Shown: positions 19,401 to 27,531 of the stretch, piece by piece
Numbering within the stretch: the stretch's first letter is position 1
Layout of the letters: every line of letters starts with the position of its first letter
Assembly (NCBI GenBank): GCA_002279765.1
Contig: NCCR01000004.1
Location: 1-55,318 of the forward strand
Source: Verrucomicrobia bacterium 12-59-8
GTDB taxonomy: Bacteria; Verrucomicrobiota; Verrucomicrobiae; Verrucomicrobiales; Verrucomicrobiaceae
Reading direction: 5' to 3'
Length of the DNA: 55,318 nt
Translations under genes and position numbers: made by a program
Notes under the pieces: generated by a model
What the model was told of the DNA's origin: nothing
The model's database searches: none
What the model saw: the letters and a program-made list of their open reading frames with translations, nothing else

Positions 19401-22400
19401 GGCACAACAACTGGCAGCGCGATCGATGCCTCAGGCAGCGGCACGGTGAAATTCACCAGCACCGGTAGCATGGGCTTCAATAGCCAGTCGGGAGTGCGCA
19501 CGTTGACGCTGACTGGCACTAACATTGGTGAAAACAGCATCGCGGCGGTCATCGGAGACAGCGGCGGTCTCACCTCTCTTACCAAGACGGGAGCAGGGAC
19601 CTGGCTGCTGACTGGGGCCAACACTTACGCGGGAGCCACCACGGTAAGCGCTGGCACATTGATGCTAGACTTCAGCGCGGCAGGCGCGCCGACTTCAAAC
19701 ATTCTCGGCAGTTCCTCTGCCATCTCCCTGGGCGGTGGCACGCTCAGCATCCGTGGCGGCAGCGGTTCACCCACACAGACCCTGGCCAGCCTCACGCTCA
19801 CTGCCGGGGCCAATACGCTCTCGCTGACGCCCAACGGGGCGACCAGCCTGGTCGTGACGCTCAATGGCCTCAGCTTCACCCGGGCTGCGGGCAGCACTCT
19901 CAATCTGGTGGCTTCCGGCACTGCCTCTTTTGCTGCCACCAATGCGCTCAACAATGCCGCCAGCATCCTGGGCGGTTGCGCAGTTTTCAATGGGGTCGAC
20001 TGGGCCACGCGTGATGTTTCTGGGAACCTGGTAGCACTTTCAAGCTACACTGCCCTGCCCACTACGGGTGGCAGCACGACCACGAACTACTCGCTGACTG
20101 CAGGCACCACCTTGACCGGTGCGCTCACCATCAACAGCCTCAAAATCACCGGCACGGGAGGCACGCTGGACGGCAGCACTCGGGCTATCACCTTCACGGG
20201 GGCCAGCGGCGGCCTGCTTTATGCGCCTGCTGCATCGGGTGACTCCTTCAACATCATCGGCAGCGGGGTCGTGGGAGCGGGCACCACCAACGAGTTCATC
20301 GTGCAGGTCAGCCAGGGCACGCTGAGCATTGCCAATCCGGTGGTCAGCAGTACGGCCACAGCCGGCAGTTTGACCAAGGCGGGGGACGGCACGCTGGTGC
20401 TCACCGGTGCCAGCCTTTTTACCGGAGCTACCAATGTGAATGGTGGCACGCTGGAAATCAGTGGCACCGGCACGCTGGCCTCTGGCACGGGAAACATTTT
20501 TGTCGGCGTCGGAGCGAGTCTGCGGGTGAACAGCACCAACGCGGTGCAGGCCATTGCCGACAGCACCGATGTGGCCGTCGCAGGCACATTCGAGGTGCGC
20601 TCCAATGAAACCATGGGCGGTCTCTCCGGCCTTGGAACGGTCCGCAATGGCGGCAGCACCAATGCGGTACTGACCGCCGGGAATGGCAATGAGACCAGCA
20701 GTTTCAGCGGCTTGATTCAAGACGGCAGCACGGGCACGCTTGGCATCACCAAGGCGGGAAGTGGCGTCTTCACGCTCGATGGTTCAGGCTCGAACACCTT
20801 CACCGGCACCACCACCATCAATGCCGGCACGTTGTCTCTGGCGAAGACCGGCGGTGCCATCGCCGTCAGCGGCAATATCACCGTGGGAGATGGCAGTGGC
20901 TCCACGGCTGACATCCTCCTGCTCAACGGTTCCGAACAGATTCAAGACACCGCAGTGGTGACCATGACCGGCAACAGCACCGCCGCCGGAACGGGCACCT
21001 TCAGGCTCAATGGCAACAGTGAGATCATCGGCGGGCTTTCCAGCGCCGGAGTCACTCAAAACGGCGTAGTGGAAAACGCGCTCGCGAACACCTCAGGCAA
21101 ATTGATCGTGAACACCACCACGGATCAAAGCTTCACGGGTGTGCTGCAAAACGGTACGGGCACCGCCTCCGTTTTGGTCTTCACCAAGGTTGGTGCAGCG
21201 CAGCAGACACTGGCGGGCACCACGGCCAACACCTTCACCGGGGGGACTTCAGTCCTGGGTGGTACGCTGCAGCTGAACAAGACCGCCGGAGTGAATGCGC
21301 TGACGGGCAGCCTGAGCATTGGCGATGGCACCGCCTCCGCCGTGCTGCTGCTGGCAGCAGCCAATCAGATCGCCGACACCACTGTAGCCACCCTTGCCGG
21401 AACAGGCACCACGGCAGGCGTGCTGCGGCTGGCTGGCAACAGTGAAACCCTGGCAGGTATCAGCAGCAATGCTATGGTGGGGGGCGGTGTGGTGGAAAAT
21501 GAGTCCGGTGTGGCCGGTACAACCACGCTCACGGTGAACGTGGCCGACAGCACCACCCAGACATTCTCCGGCATCGTGCGTGATGGCGATGGCGTCGGCA
21601 CTGACGGCTCGCTGTCTTTGGTCAAAAACGGCACTGGTGTCCAGGTTGTGTCAGGCGACAATACCTATAGCGGCGGTACCACGATCAATGCGGGCACGCT
21701 GGTGACCGGCGGCGTTGGCGGCGGTCAGGTTGTGAACAATGGTACGCTGGTCATCAACCGCACGACTGAGGCAACCTTGGACCAAGCGATGACGGGAACA
21801 GGCTCCTTGATTCTGGGTGGCAGTGGCACGGTGGTGCTCTTCGGGAACAGCAACACCTACAGCGGCGGCACCATTGTCGATCAAGGCACACTTCGAGTCA
21901 TGAACAGCTCCGGGTCCGCCACGGGTACGGGGGCTCTCACCATCGCGAACGGAGCCACGCTTTCAGGAACGGGTCTGGTGGAAGGAGCTACGAGTATCAA
22001 TGTCGGAGGCACGCTGGTGGTGGGTTACAACGGGAGCGCAGGTCAGACGATGACGCTGAATGGCGGCCTGTTTTCCGCTGGGACCTTGCAGATGGATCTC
22101 TGGGGTAACGTGGGGGGTGTCAATCCCAGTGCCAATGCTGACATCCTAATAGCGGGCGGCGGAGCCTTCATTCTCAACGGCACCCTGCAGGTCACCAGCC
22201 ATGGAATCAGCACCTGGAACAGTGGGGACAGCTGGCAGCTCATCGACTGGGGCACCGTGGTCCTCTCCGACCGTACGGTGGCCTTTGACGCCTTCGTTCT
22301 GCCCGACCTCGGCGGCGCTCTCGTCTGGGACACCTCCCAACTCGGAGAGACCGGCTACATCGCGGTCGTTCCTGAACCCAGCCGGATGCTACTATGCCTG

Positions 22401-22457
22401 GTTGGCTTCATCTTGCTGGGACTTAAGCGGCAGCGGATAGGAAGAGAGCGGCCATGA
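16434..22457 (+). CDS. Giant secreted protein with autotransporter-associated repeats and PEP-CTERM tail
   Basis: This protein has about 2,007 residues. An N-terminal signal sequence (CAFFLLLSSFLCPSLIHAQ) is followed by a long Gly/Thr/Ser/Asn-rich beta-helical region. At least nine copies of the autotransporter-associated beta-strand repeat are visible, for example SLTKTGAGTWLLTGANTY, SLTKAGDGTLVLTGAS and LVKNGTGVQVVSGDNTYSGG, clustered at about 16.9, 17.8, 19.2, 19.6, 20.4, 20.7, 21.2, 21.6 and 21.8 kb. There is no beta-barrel translocator; the C-terminus is VVPEPSRMLLCLVGFILLG plus basic residues, a PEP-CTERM sorting signal for exosortase. It is therefore probably anchored or released at the cell surface. 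The start is uncertain: GTG at 16434 or ATG at 16473; the well-placed AGGAG before the ATG at 16427 serves another frame. Confidence 0.88.
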   Translation: MLCLELRVTPVPQMPPLSPNALRSGSARCAFFLLLSSFLCPSLIHAQNWIGGGTDNNWSTGANWSTGAAPAAASSPNFTGTTRLTPFNDLAAGTSFAVFNFSNTAGAFVVSGNAVVLGGDATDSSANKETINLTLRLASGTSRNFNIVNAAGELEISQGIEVVSGTANLVKVGRGALTLTAANTYNGLTSVLDGTLTISGTSGSLVLVTGITVTNGATFRLSNTAAANSTTRLADTQAVSLNGGNMQFINTGGAANYSETVGLLTLAGGVNTLTSNQADSGQTSAITFSGLSRTNGVLNFSGAGLGDDTRNRIVLTSAPNNDGIIGGYATVGNEFAKYDTTMGSVRAMQAGDYVTTDQGTWTSTSNVKLTANPTRLSASRQINSLNLALGSAFMMDLGGRTLRVESGGLLFSGSQNAAIQYGTLTAGEGTNAAGNLIIHQNSSGMLTLAARITNNGTGVVSVTKAGTGGLTFMEDNTYTGATYIYAGSLHTGVSGALSSSSPLVLGDSSGTAAALDTTGTSQAIGGLQVLANTTAVNAITVTAGETLTINGDVSIGGNVAASVTNTALNGGGALVINDSGGTFQLGLATGNISYNSATLDLTGLSSLSVNMGTSTGVFRVGDNNSTGNVSASVLKLAVNSNITANRISVGGESGGGNQTISFGAGVTVLNTNTLDLGPIGAGARANGALSFATTSGTLKVRAADGVGAAVMDVGHSLLSSTSGALGGSFDSRGHNADLKLSTLNVATRGAGTGLTTATFDFDTGLLDATTVNLAQKINTNTSTGTITSTMTLAGGSINLGAVNLATNTTASGAATATLTFSGSNTTTIGSIAMASAAQTTGTATAVLNLNGGSITLNGAITRVGGLGTATATVGLNGATLDMKSNAIGSASSAVTFTAQSGILKNVASINGAAGGLTKTSTGTLELQGSNGYGGATVISAGTLKIATLSNGGAASTLGSSSNAAANLVLNGGTLQYTGATTTTDRLFSVGTTTGSAIDASGSGTVKFTSTGSMGFNSQSGVRTLTLTGTNIGENSIAAVIGDSGGLTSLTKTGAGTWLLTGANTYAGATTVSAGTLMLDFSAAGAPTSNILGSSSAISLGGGTLSIRGGSGSPTQTLASLTLTAGANTLSLTPNGATSLVVTLNGLSFTRAAGSTLNLVASGTASFAATNALNNAASILGGCAVFNGVDWATRDVSGNLVALSSYTALPTTGGSTTTNYSLTAGTTLTGALTINSLKITGTGGTLDGSTRAITFTGASGGLLYAPAASGDSFNIIGSGVVGAGTTNEFIVQVSQGTLSIANPVVSSTATAGSLTKAGDGTLVLTGASLFTGATNVNGGTLEISGTGTLASGTGNIFVGVGASLRVNSTNAVQAIADSTDVAVAGTFEVRSNETMGGLSGLGTVRNGGSTNAVLTAGNGNETSSFSGLIQDGSTGTLGITKAGSGVFTLDGSGSNTFTGTTTINAGTLSLAKTGGAIAVSGNITVGDGSGSTADILLLNGSEQIQDTAVVTMTGNSTAAGTGTFRLNGNSEIIGGLSSAGVTQNGVVENALANTSGKLIVNTTTDQSFTGVLQNGTGTASVLVFTKVGAAQQTLAGTTANTFTGGTSVLGGTLQLNKTAGVNALTGSLSIGDGTASAVLLLAAANQIADTTVATLAGTGTTAGVLRLAGNSETLAGISSNAMVGGGVVENESGVAGTTTLTVNVADSTTQTFSGIVRDGDGVGTDGSLSLVKNGTGVQVVSGDNTYSGGTTINAGTLVTGGVGGGQVVNNGTLVINRTTEATLDQAMTGTGSLILGGSGTVVLFGNSNTYSGGTIVDQGTLRVMNSSGSATGTGALTIANGATLSGTGLVEGATSINVGGTLVVGYNGSAGQTMTLNGGLFSAGTLQMDLWGNVGGVNPSANADILIAGGGAFILNGTLQVTSHGISTWNSGDSWQLIDWGTVVLSDRTVAFDAFVLPDLGGALVWDTSQLGETGYIAVVPEPSRMLLCLVGFILLGLKRQRIGRERP

Positions 22458-24764
22458 TCACAGCGGCAGCGGATGGTCTTCGCCGATGACCTTCACTTCC
22501 ATCTCCAGGGTCACTCCGCGTTCTTGCTGGGCGGACTCTTTGATCTGGGCTACGAGGTCGAGGACTTCGCGGGCGGTTGAGCCGCCTTGGTTGACGATGA
22601 AGTTGGCGTGGACATCGCTGACGATGGCTTTGCCGACATTGCGGCCTTTGAGGGCGAGATCGTCGATCAATTTGCCTGCGCCGCAGATTTCGGGGTTCTT
22701 AAAGGTGCAGCCGGCGCTGGCACCGACGGGCTGCGAGGTGCGGCGTTTTTGGTGGGAGGCCGAGAGTTTGGTGTCGATCTCGGCCAGCGCGGCAGGGGTG
22801 CCTTTGAATACGGCGGAAACGACGTAGCGCTCTTCAAATTCGGGCGCGCTGCGGTAGTGGTGAGTGATTTCGGCCAGCGGTTTTTCTTTGATGCTGCCAT
22901 CTGTGTCGATGAAGCGCACGCTGACGATCTGATCGAAGGTCTCGGAGCCCATCGCGCCAGCGTTCATGCGGATGGCACCGCCGAGATTTCCGGGGATGCC
23001 TTCCATCCATTCAAAGCCACCGAGGCCTGCATTGCGTGTTGCGCTCGCGATCTTTTTGAGCCGTGCTCCGGCTCCGGCGGTGATCAGGTCACCGTTCACC
23101 GTCACGTTTTCAAAGTCGCCTTTGGTGTGAATCACGGCACCGCGAATACCGCCGTCTTTGACCAGCAGGTTGGAGCCGCGACCGATGACGCGGATCGGAA
23201 TCGAGGCCGAACGCAGGTAGCGCACGACCTCAGCGAAGGACGCTTCATTGCGGGGTTCGATCCAATACTGCGCGGGGCCGCCGATGAGCCAGGTCGTGTG
23301 GCGGCTCATGGGCTCATAGAGCTTTGCCACACCACCGCCGTTGGCATCGAGGATGGCGCAGAGTTTTTCGAGCACGGGCAGGTCGCGGGCGATGCAGCGG
23401 CCGACTTCATGCACGTTGCCAGCACCAAGGGTGATGAGCAGATCGCCGGGGCGCAGCGCATTGCCCACCTTGTCGCGTGCAATCGGCATTGAGGGAGTGC
23501 TGCCGGTCTTGGTGTGGTCGTTTTGGAGCCTCACCTCTTCGAGAATCGTCTCGCCGCTGACACCGGGGAGAGGCTTTTCGCTGGCGGGATAGACATCGGT
23601 CACGAACAGCTCGTCCACGGCGTCAAAGCTGGCACCGAACTCTTTTTTCAAGAGCTGTGTGCGGCTGAAGCGATGGGGCTGGAAGAGGCAGACGATGCGC
23701 TTAGCGTTCAAGCCTTTTGCCGTGGCCAGGGTGGCGGCGATTTCGCTCGGGTGATGGCCGTAGTCGTCCACGACGGTGAAGCGCTCGCCACTGTGGCGGA
23801 TTTCAAACCGGCGTTTTGCGCCACGGAAGGTGCGCAAGGCATGTTGGATGGCATCAAAAGTGACACCACAGCGGGTGGCGAGGGCGATGGCGGCGAGCGC
23901 GTTGCTGACGTTGTGTTTGCCGGGAATGCCGAGAGTGGCCGTGCCGAGCAGTTGGTCCTTTTGGTACACCTCGAACTCGGAATGATCCGGCTTCATCGAG
24001 AGAATGTTTGCCGAGAAATCGTGCGAGCGGCTCCAGCCATAGCTGACGCCTTGTGACCCGGCACAGACTTCGCTGGCAACGGGATCTTCGGCGCAATACA
24101 CCCAGTGGGTGCGGGTCTGGCTGAGGACCTGACGGAACACGGCTTTAATGGCCTCGATGCCGTCGTAAAAGTCGAGATGCTCGGGCTCGATGTTCAGCAC
24201 GATGGCGTGCTCAGGATGGAAATTGACCAGCGTGCCGTCGCTTTCATCGCCTTCGGCCACGAACAGCTCGCCTTCGGTGTCCCAGTGAGCATTGGAACCG
24301 AGGATCGGGATTTCCGCGCCGACGTAGTGGCTTGGCTTCAGGCCGCCCTGACGCAGCACGTGCGCGGTGAGGGCAGAGGTGGTGGTCTTGCCATGCGTGC
24401 CGCAGACGACGACGCCTTTCTTGTTCGCCATCACGGCGGCCAGCGCTTCCGCGCGGCGGACAAGCGGAATGCCCTGCTTGAAGGCCGCTTCATAGGCCAC
24501 GTTGCCCGGCTTGATGGCGCTGGAGTAAATGACCATGTCGCAGTCCTCGACCTCTTTTTCCGTGTGGCCGTGGAAGAACTCCAAACCGAGCTTTTGCAGG
24601 CGGTCTGTCTCCAAAGTCGTCGCTTTGTCTGAACCGCGCACTTTGTGCCCGAGCCCCAGCAGCAGCAGCGCCAGACCGCTCATGCCCGAGCCCGCGACCC
24701 CAATGAGGTCGATGCGCATGGGGTGACGGCTTTCTTTGAGGAGACTGAGGACGGCGTGGGACAT
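22458..24764 (-). CDS. murC-murB: Fused MurC-MurB peptidoglycan precursor enzyme
   Basis: This cytosolic protein has 768 residues from the ATG at 24764 (MSHAVLSLLKESRHPMRIDL). Residues 1 to about 450 are MurC, UDP-N-acetylmuramate:L-alanine ligase: GVAGSGMSGLALLL, ATP loop GTHGKTTTSALTAHVL, VDDYGHHPSEIAATL and FQPHRFSRT. Residues about 470-768 are MurB, which reduces UDP-GlcNAc-enolpyruvate using NADPH and FAD: RVIGRGSNLLVKDGGIRG, GFEWMEGIPGNLGGAIRMNAGAM and SAGCTFKNPE. The two halves act in consecutive steps (MurB, then MurC), so one chain holds both. The SAGCTFKNP site has Cys-Thr where many MurB enzymes have the catalytic Ser, as in some shorter MurB types. The stop abuts the stop of the convergent PEP-CTERM gene. 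Confidence 0.93.
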   Translation of the reverse strand: MSHAVLSLLKESRHPMRIDLIGVAGSGMSGLALLLLGLGHKVRGSDKATTLETDRLQKLGLEFFHGHTEKEVEDCDMVIYSSAIKPGNVAYEAAFKQGIPLVRRAEALAAVMANKKGVVVCGTHGKTTTSALTAHVLRQGGLKPSHYVGAEIPILGSNAHWDTEGELFVAEGDESDGTLVNFHPEHAIVLNIEPEHLDFYDGIEAIKAVFRQVLSQTRTHWVYCAEDPVASEVCAGSQGVSYGWSRSHDFSANILSMKPDHSEFEVYQKDQLLGTATLGIPGKHNVSNALAAIALATRCGVTFDAIQHALRTFRGAKRRFEIRHSGERFTVVDDYGHHPSEIAATLATAKGLNAKRIVCLFQPHRFSRTQLLKKEFGASFDAVDELFVTDVYPASEKPLPGVSGETILEEVRLQNDHTKTGSTPSMPIARDKVGNALRPGDLLITLGAGNVHEVGRCIARDLPVLEKLCAILDANGGGVAKLYEPMSRHTTWLIGGPAQYWIEPRNEASFAEVVRYLRSASIPIRVIGRGSNLLVKDGGIRGAVIHTKGDFENVTVNGDLITAGAGARLKKIASATRNAGLGGFEWMEGIPGNLGGAIRMNAGAMGSETFDQIVSVRFIDTDGSIKEKPLAEITHHYRSAPEFEERYVVSAVFKGTPAALAEIDTKLSASHQKRRTSQPVGASAGCTFKNPEICGAGKLIDDLALKGRNVGKAIVSDVHANFIVNQGGSTAREVLDLVAQIKESAQQERGVTLEMEVKVIGEDHPLPL

Positions 24765-24909
24765 GATGGGTGGGGAAGCTAGGCCGTGATTCGCATGCGG
24801 GCAAGAAGGGGACTTCCTAGGGAGCCTGAAATCTTGGCGACTTTTTGTCATCGCTTCCGCAGGCGGGGTCTGCTCTCATGGTGGCGGGAATGAAATCCAT
24901 TTTCCAATT

Positions 24910-25644
24910 ATGAAACCAGACATTCAAATCATCCCGAAACTTTGGACTGCCATCCCGGAGGCCATTCGCAACCGGGTGGGGCGCGAGGCGGGTACACAGC
25001 GTGCGATCTTTGAGGAGGGGCACCTGCTCATCATTCTCCATCAGCTGCCCGGACCTGATGATGTGGAAAGACGGCCCGCGTTGTTTTGGCGGATGCCGGA
25101 TGGTGCCTGGAAATCCAGCCCTGACAATGGCGGCAGTCTCGCGCTGCAAAATCATCAGACGGCCTACGTGGCACGGCTGGATGAACTGGACAAGGCGGAG
25201 CACGCGGCACAAACCGCCGTCGAGTATCACAAGGTGCTCGAAGCCATCGCTCCTGTGCTGCGCAGTTCACGTGGCATGCATCGTGCGTTGCAGCAGGCGC
25301 GTGAATTCATCAAAGCGGACCGCGATTTGATCAATCTGCGAGATCAGGCGGCGAGTGTTGAGCGCACTGCCGAACTGCTGCTGCAGGACGCGCAATTCGG
25401 CCTGAACTTCACTGTTGCGAAACAAGCCGAGGCACAGGCGCAAAGTGCGCAGCGCATGGCGAACACCTCGCACCGATTGAATGTGATGGCGGCGTTGTTC
25501 CTGCCGCTGACGGCACTGACGGGCCTGTTCAGCATGTATGTGCGGGCCGATGTGGCCGACACGCCGACGAACTTCTGGCTCATCGGTGCAGTGGGTGTGA
25601 TCATCGGCCTGGTGATGAGTTCGTTTGTGGTGGCGAGGCGCTAA
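24910..25644 (+). CDS. CorA-like membrane protein without a GMN motif
   Basis: This is a protein of 244 residues. The N-terminal part is soluble, with an all-helical middle (LDELDKAEHAAQTAVEYHKVLEAI), and two membrane helices close the C-terminus (AALFLPLTALTGLFSMYV and FWLIGAVGVIIGLVMSSFVV). The layout resembles the stalk and pore of CorA Mg2+ channels. The signature GMN that follows the first helix in true CorA is replaced by SMY, and the protein lacks a large part of the usual cytoplasmic domain. It may be a CorA relative with altered ion choice or a non-transporting paralogue. It diverges from murC-murB with a gap of 145 bases. Confidence 0.6.
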   Translation: MKPDIQIIPKLWTAIPEAIRNRVGREAGTQRAIFEEGHLLIILHQLPGPDDVERRPALFWRMPDGAWKSSPDNGGSLALQNHQTAYVARLDELDKAEHAAQTAVEYHKVLEAIAPVLRSSRGMHRALQQAREFIKADRDLINLRDQAASVERTAELLLQDAQFGLNFTVAKQAEAQAQSAQRMANTSHRLNVMAALFLPLTALTGLFSMYVRADVADTPTNFWLIGAVGVIIGLVMSSFVVARR

Positions 25645-25675
25645 GGTTTGGCCTCGTGAACTTTGGAGGAACTTA

Positions 25676-26056
25676 TCAGTTCAAAGTTCGGACAGTGCTT
25701 TCGGTCAAATAGTAGCCTCGATCATCCTTCCGCAAGACTCCGTGAATGGCATAACATGCAAAGTCCGTAGAGGCATCGCATGTCGGAACAATTTCTATCG
25801 ACAGCAAACTTTGGGAGAGCCTTGAGGGATTTTTTCTGCAAACCACCGTCACTTGAGCCTCGGTTGTTTTTCCTTTTCGATCAAGGCGCGGGCCATGAAC
25901 GATTTGAGTCTCAGCTCTATAATCAATGCCTGCCGACAGGCGGACGCCTTCCATTGCCTTTTGCTCGATAAAAGGGGTGATGACCTGATGAAGAATAAAA
26001 AGCCGCAGATCCTTGTCCGGCATGAACTCCAAGGTCGAATCGAGAGGATGCTTCAT
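25676..26056 (-). CDS. Hypothetical protein
   Basis: This frame encodes 126 residues that I do not recognise. The protein starts MKHPLDSTLEFMPDKDLRLF and seems soluble, with no signal peptide or membrane helix. It lies convergent to the CorA-like gene and 32 bases beyond the end of the pectate lyase gene's reading direction. No clear ribosome-binding site precedes it, so it may not be a real gene. Its amino-acid composition is balanced enough to be protein-like. Confidence 0.45.
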   Translation of the reverse strand: MKHPLDSTLEFMPDKDLRLFILHQVITPFIEQKAMEGVRLSAGIDYRAETQIVHGPRLDRKGKTTEAQVTVVCRKNPSRLSQSLLSIEIVPTCDASTDFACYAIHGVLRKDDRGYYLTESTVRTLN

Positions 26057-26088
26057 GGGTTTCTATTAAGCGCGGCTTTGGAGAAGAG

Positions 26089-27507
26089 CTACTGCCCGCT
26101 CTTCTTCAGCGCCTCCAAGTAATTCGTCATGGCATTCATGCCTTTGACGAATTCGCCGGCGTCGATCTTGTCGTCTTTCATCCAGCGGCCTTCGCTGTCG
26201 AGGGATTCGGCGGCTTTTTTGGCTTTCGAGGCGGCGGCTTTGGCGCGGCTGGCCCAGTCCTTCGGCGTCTGCGGTCCTGCGTAGTTGTTTTGCAGTTCTT
26301 CGCGGCCTTTGGCGAGCTGCTTTTTGAAGAGGTCGAGATCGCTCTGCTGGCTGGTCTTGAAGGAATAATGCGTTGGCATGTTGCTGTCGTCGTAGGTCAG
26401 CTCATAGGTGTCTTTGACGAAGAACAGGGGCTTGTTGGTGTGCAGTTCGTAGAAGCGTGCGTGGGTGCCGTCGGGCAGCTTGGAACGTTCGAACCATGCG
26501 AGGGCGGGCTTGATCGGCGTGAGGTAGTTGTCATCACCCGTGAGCACCCAGAGCCGATGCAGCACCTCCATGGCACCGATGCTTTCGTTGCCGGTGACGG
26601 ATGGCGGCTCGAATTTGCGCGCCCAGACTGGATGCATGTCGCGGTCATACTGTTGCGCCCAGACGGGCTGCGGCTCGGGCATCCGCGCCAGGAGGAAGAA
26701 CTCGCCGAGTTTCTTCAGGGCGTCGAGGTAGCGTTCGTCCTTTTCGAGTTCGTAGGCGCGGAACAGCACCTTGGCGATCTGCTCCAGGTTGTTGTCATTG
26801 AGCGTGTAGAAGCCGGTGTATTTCACGGCGGGGAAAGTGCGGCTCCAGGTTTCGGGATAGCTGGCTTTGAGCACGGGAGCGGTCGGGTCCGCCGGGCCGG
26901 TGAATTGCTGCGGCCAAGCTCCGATGGGTGCTTGGGCGGCGAGCAGGGCGTCGAAGGCAAACTTCGTGCAGCGCTTCAATTCGGCATCGTCTTTGCAGGC
27001 GGGTTCGTGAACCATTTCCAGCAGGAAAAGCAGCGCGGATTCGGTCTTGTTATCGTCGAGGGTGGAGGAGTTGCGGCGTTTGCCGGGCTCTTTGTCCCCG
27101 GCATCGAGATCGCTGCGCAGGTGGTAGTTTTTTGCCTTCTCAGGATCAAAATCAAAAGCGCTGTCCCAGCCGCCGGTGGCGAGCTGGCACTTGAGCAGCG
27201 ATGCGGCGGCGTCTTTCGCGGCTCTGAGGAAAACGCCGTCACCCGTGGCCTGATAAGCTTTCAGCATGGCCATGCCCATGGTCGTGGTGCCATGGGGTTG
27301 GATGGAAGTGATCGTGGCGGACTTGCCGTGTTCGACTTCGCCGATCCTGCCCTCTTTGTCCCAGGTGGAGGCATACCCCCCTTGGCGAGCGAGATGCGTG
27401 TGAGCGTAGGTGACGGCCTTCTTCATGGCCGCCATAATGACGGCGGGATCAGGTGCTTCGGCGAAAACGAACGGAGAAGAGAGAAGGAGAGCGATGAGAG
27501 GACGCAT
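26089..27507 (-). CDS. Secreted pectate lyase-like protein (PL10 type)
   Basis: This protein has 472 residues with a short signal peptide (MRPLIALLLSSPFVFA). Repeated alpha/alpha-toroid helices follow. The motifs GGYASTWDKEGRIGEVEHG, LLKCQLATGGWDSAFDFDPE and QAPIGAWPQQFTGP recall the GGWPQ-type repeats of PL10 pectate lyases, which cleave polygalacturonate by beta-elimination. The C-terminus is a charged helix-rich tail (ASRAKAAASKAKKAAES). Substrate is inferred only. It fits the polysaccharide-degrading lifestyle suggested by the other secreted enzymes in the window. The DUF2851 gene upstream on the same strand is separated by 24 bases. Confidence 0.7.
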   Translation of the reverse strand: MRPLIALLLSSPFVFAEAPDPAVIMAAMKKAVTYAHTHLARQGGYASTWDKEGRIGEVEHGKSATITSIQPHGTTTMGMAMLKAYQATGDGVFLRAAKDAAASLLKCQLATGGWDSAFDFDPEKAKNYHLRSDLDAGDKEPGKRRNSSTLDDNKTESALLFLLEMVHEPACKDDAELKRCTKFAFDALLAAQAPIGAWPQQFTGPADPTAPVLKASYPETWSRTFPAVKYTGFYTLNDNNLEQIAKVLFRAYELEKDERYLDALKKLGEFFLLARMPEPQPVWAQQYDRDMHPVWARKFEPPSVTGNESIGAMEVLHRLWVLTGDDNYLTPIKPALAWFERSKLPDGTHARFYELHTNKPLFFVKDTYELTYDDSNMPTHYSFKTSQQSDLDLFKKQLAKGREELQNNYAGPQTPKDWASRAKAAASKAKKAAESLDSEGRWMKDDKIDAGEFVKGMNAMTNYLEALKKSGQ

Positions 27508-27531
27508 GATAGGGACGCCAAAACGTCGGGG

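Noticed and set aside
16900..22000. CRISPR-like or satellite repeat array
   Set aside because: The repeated DNA encodes degenerate protein repeats of the beta-strand type and stays in one frame; there are no spacers.
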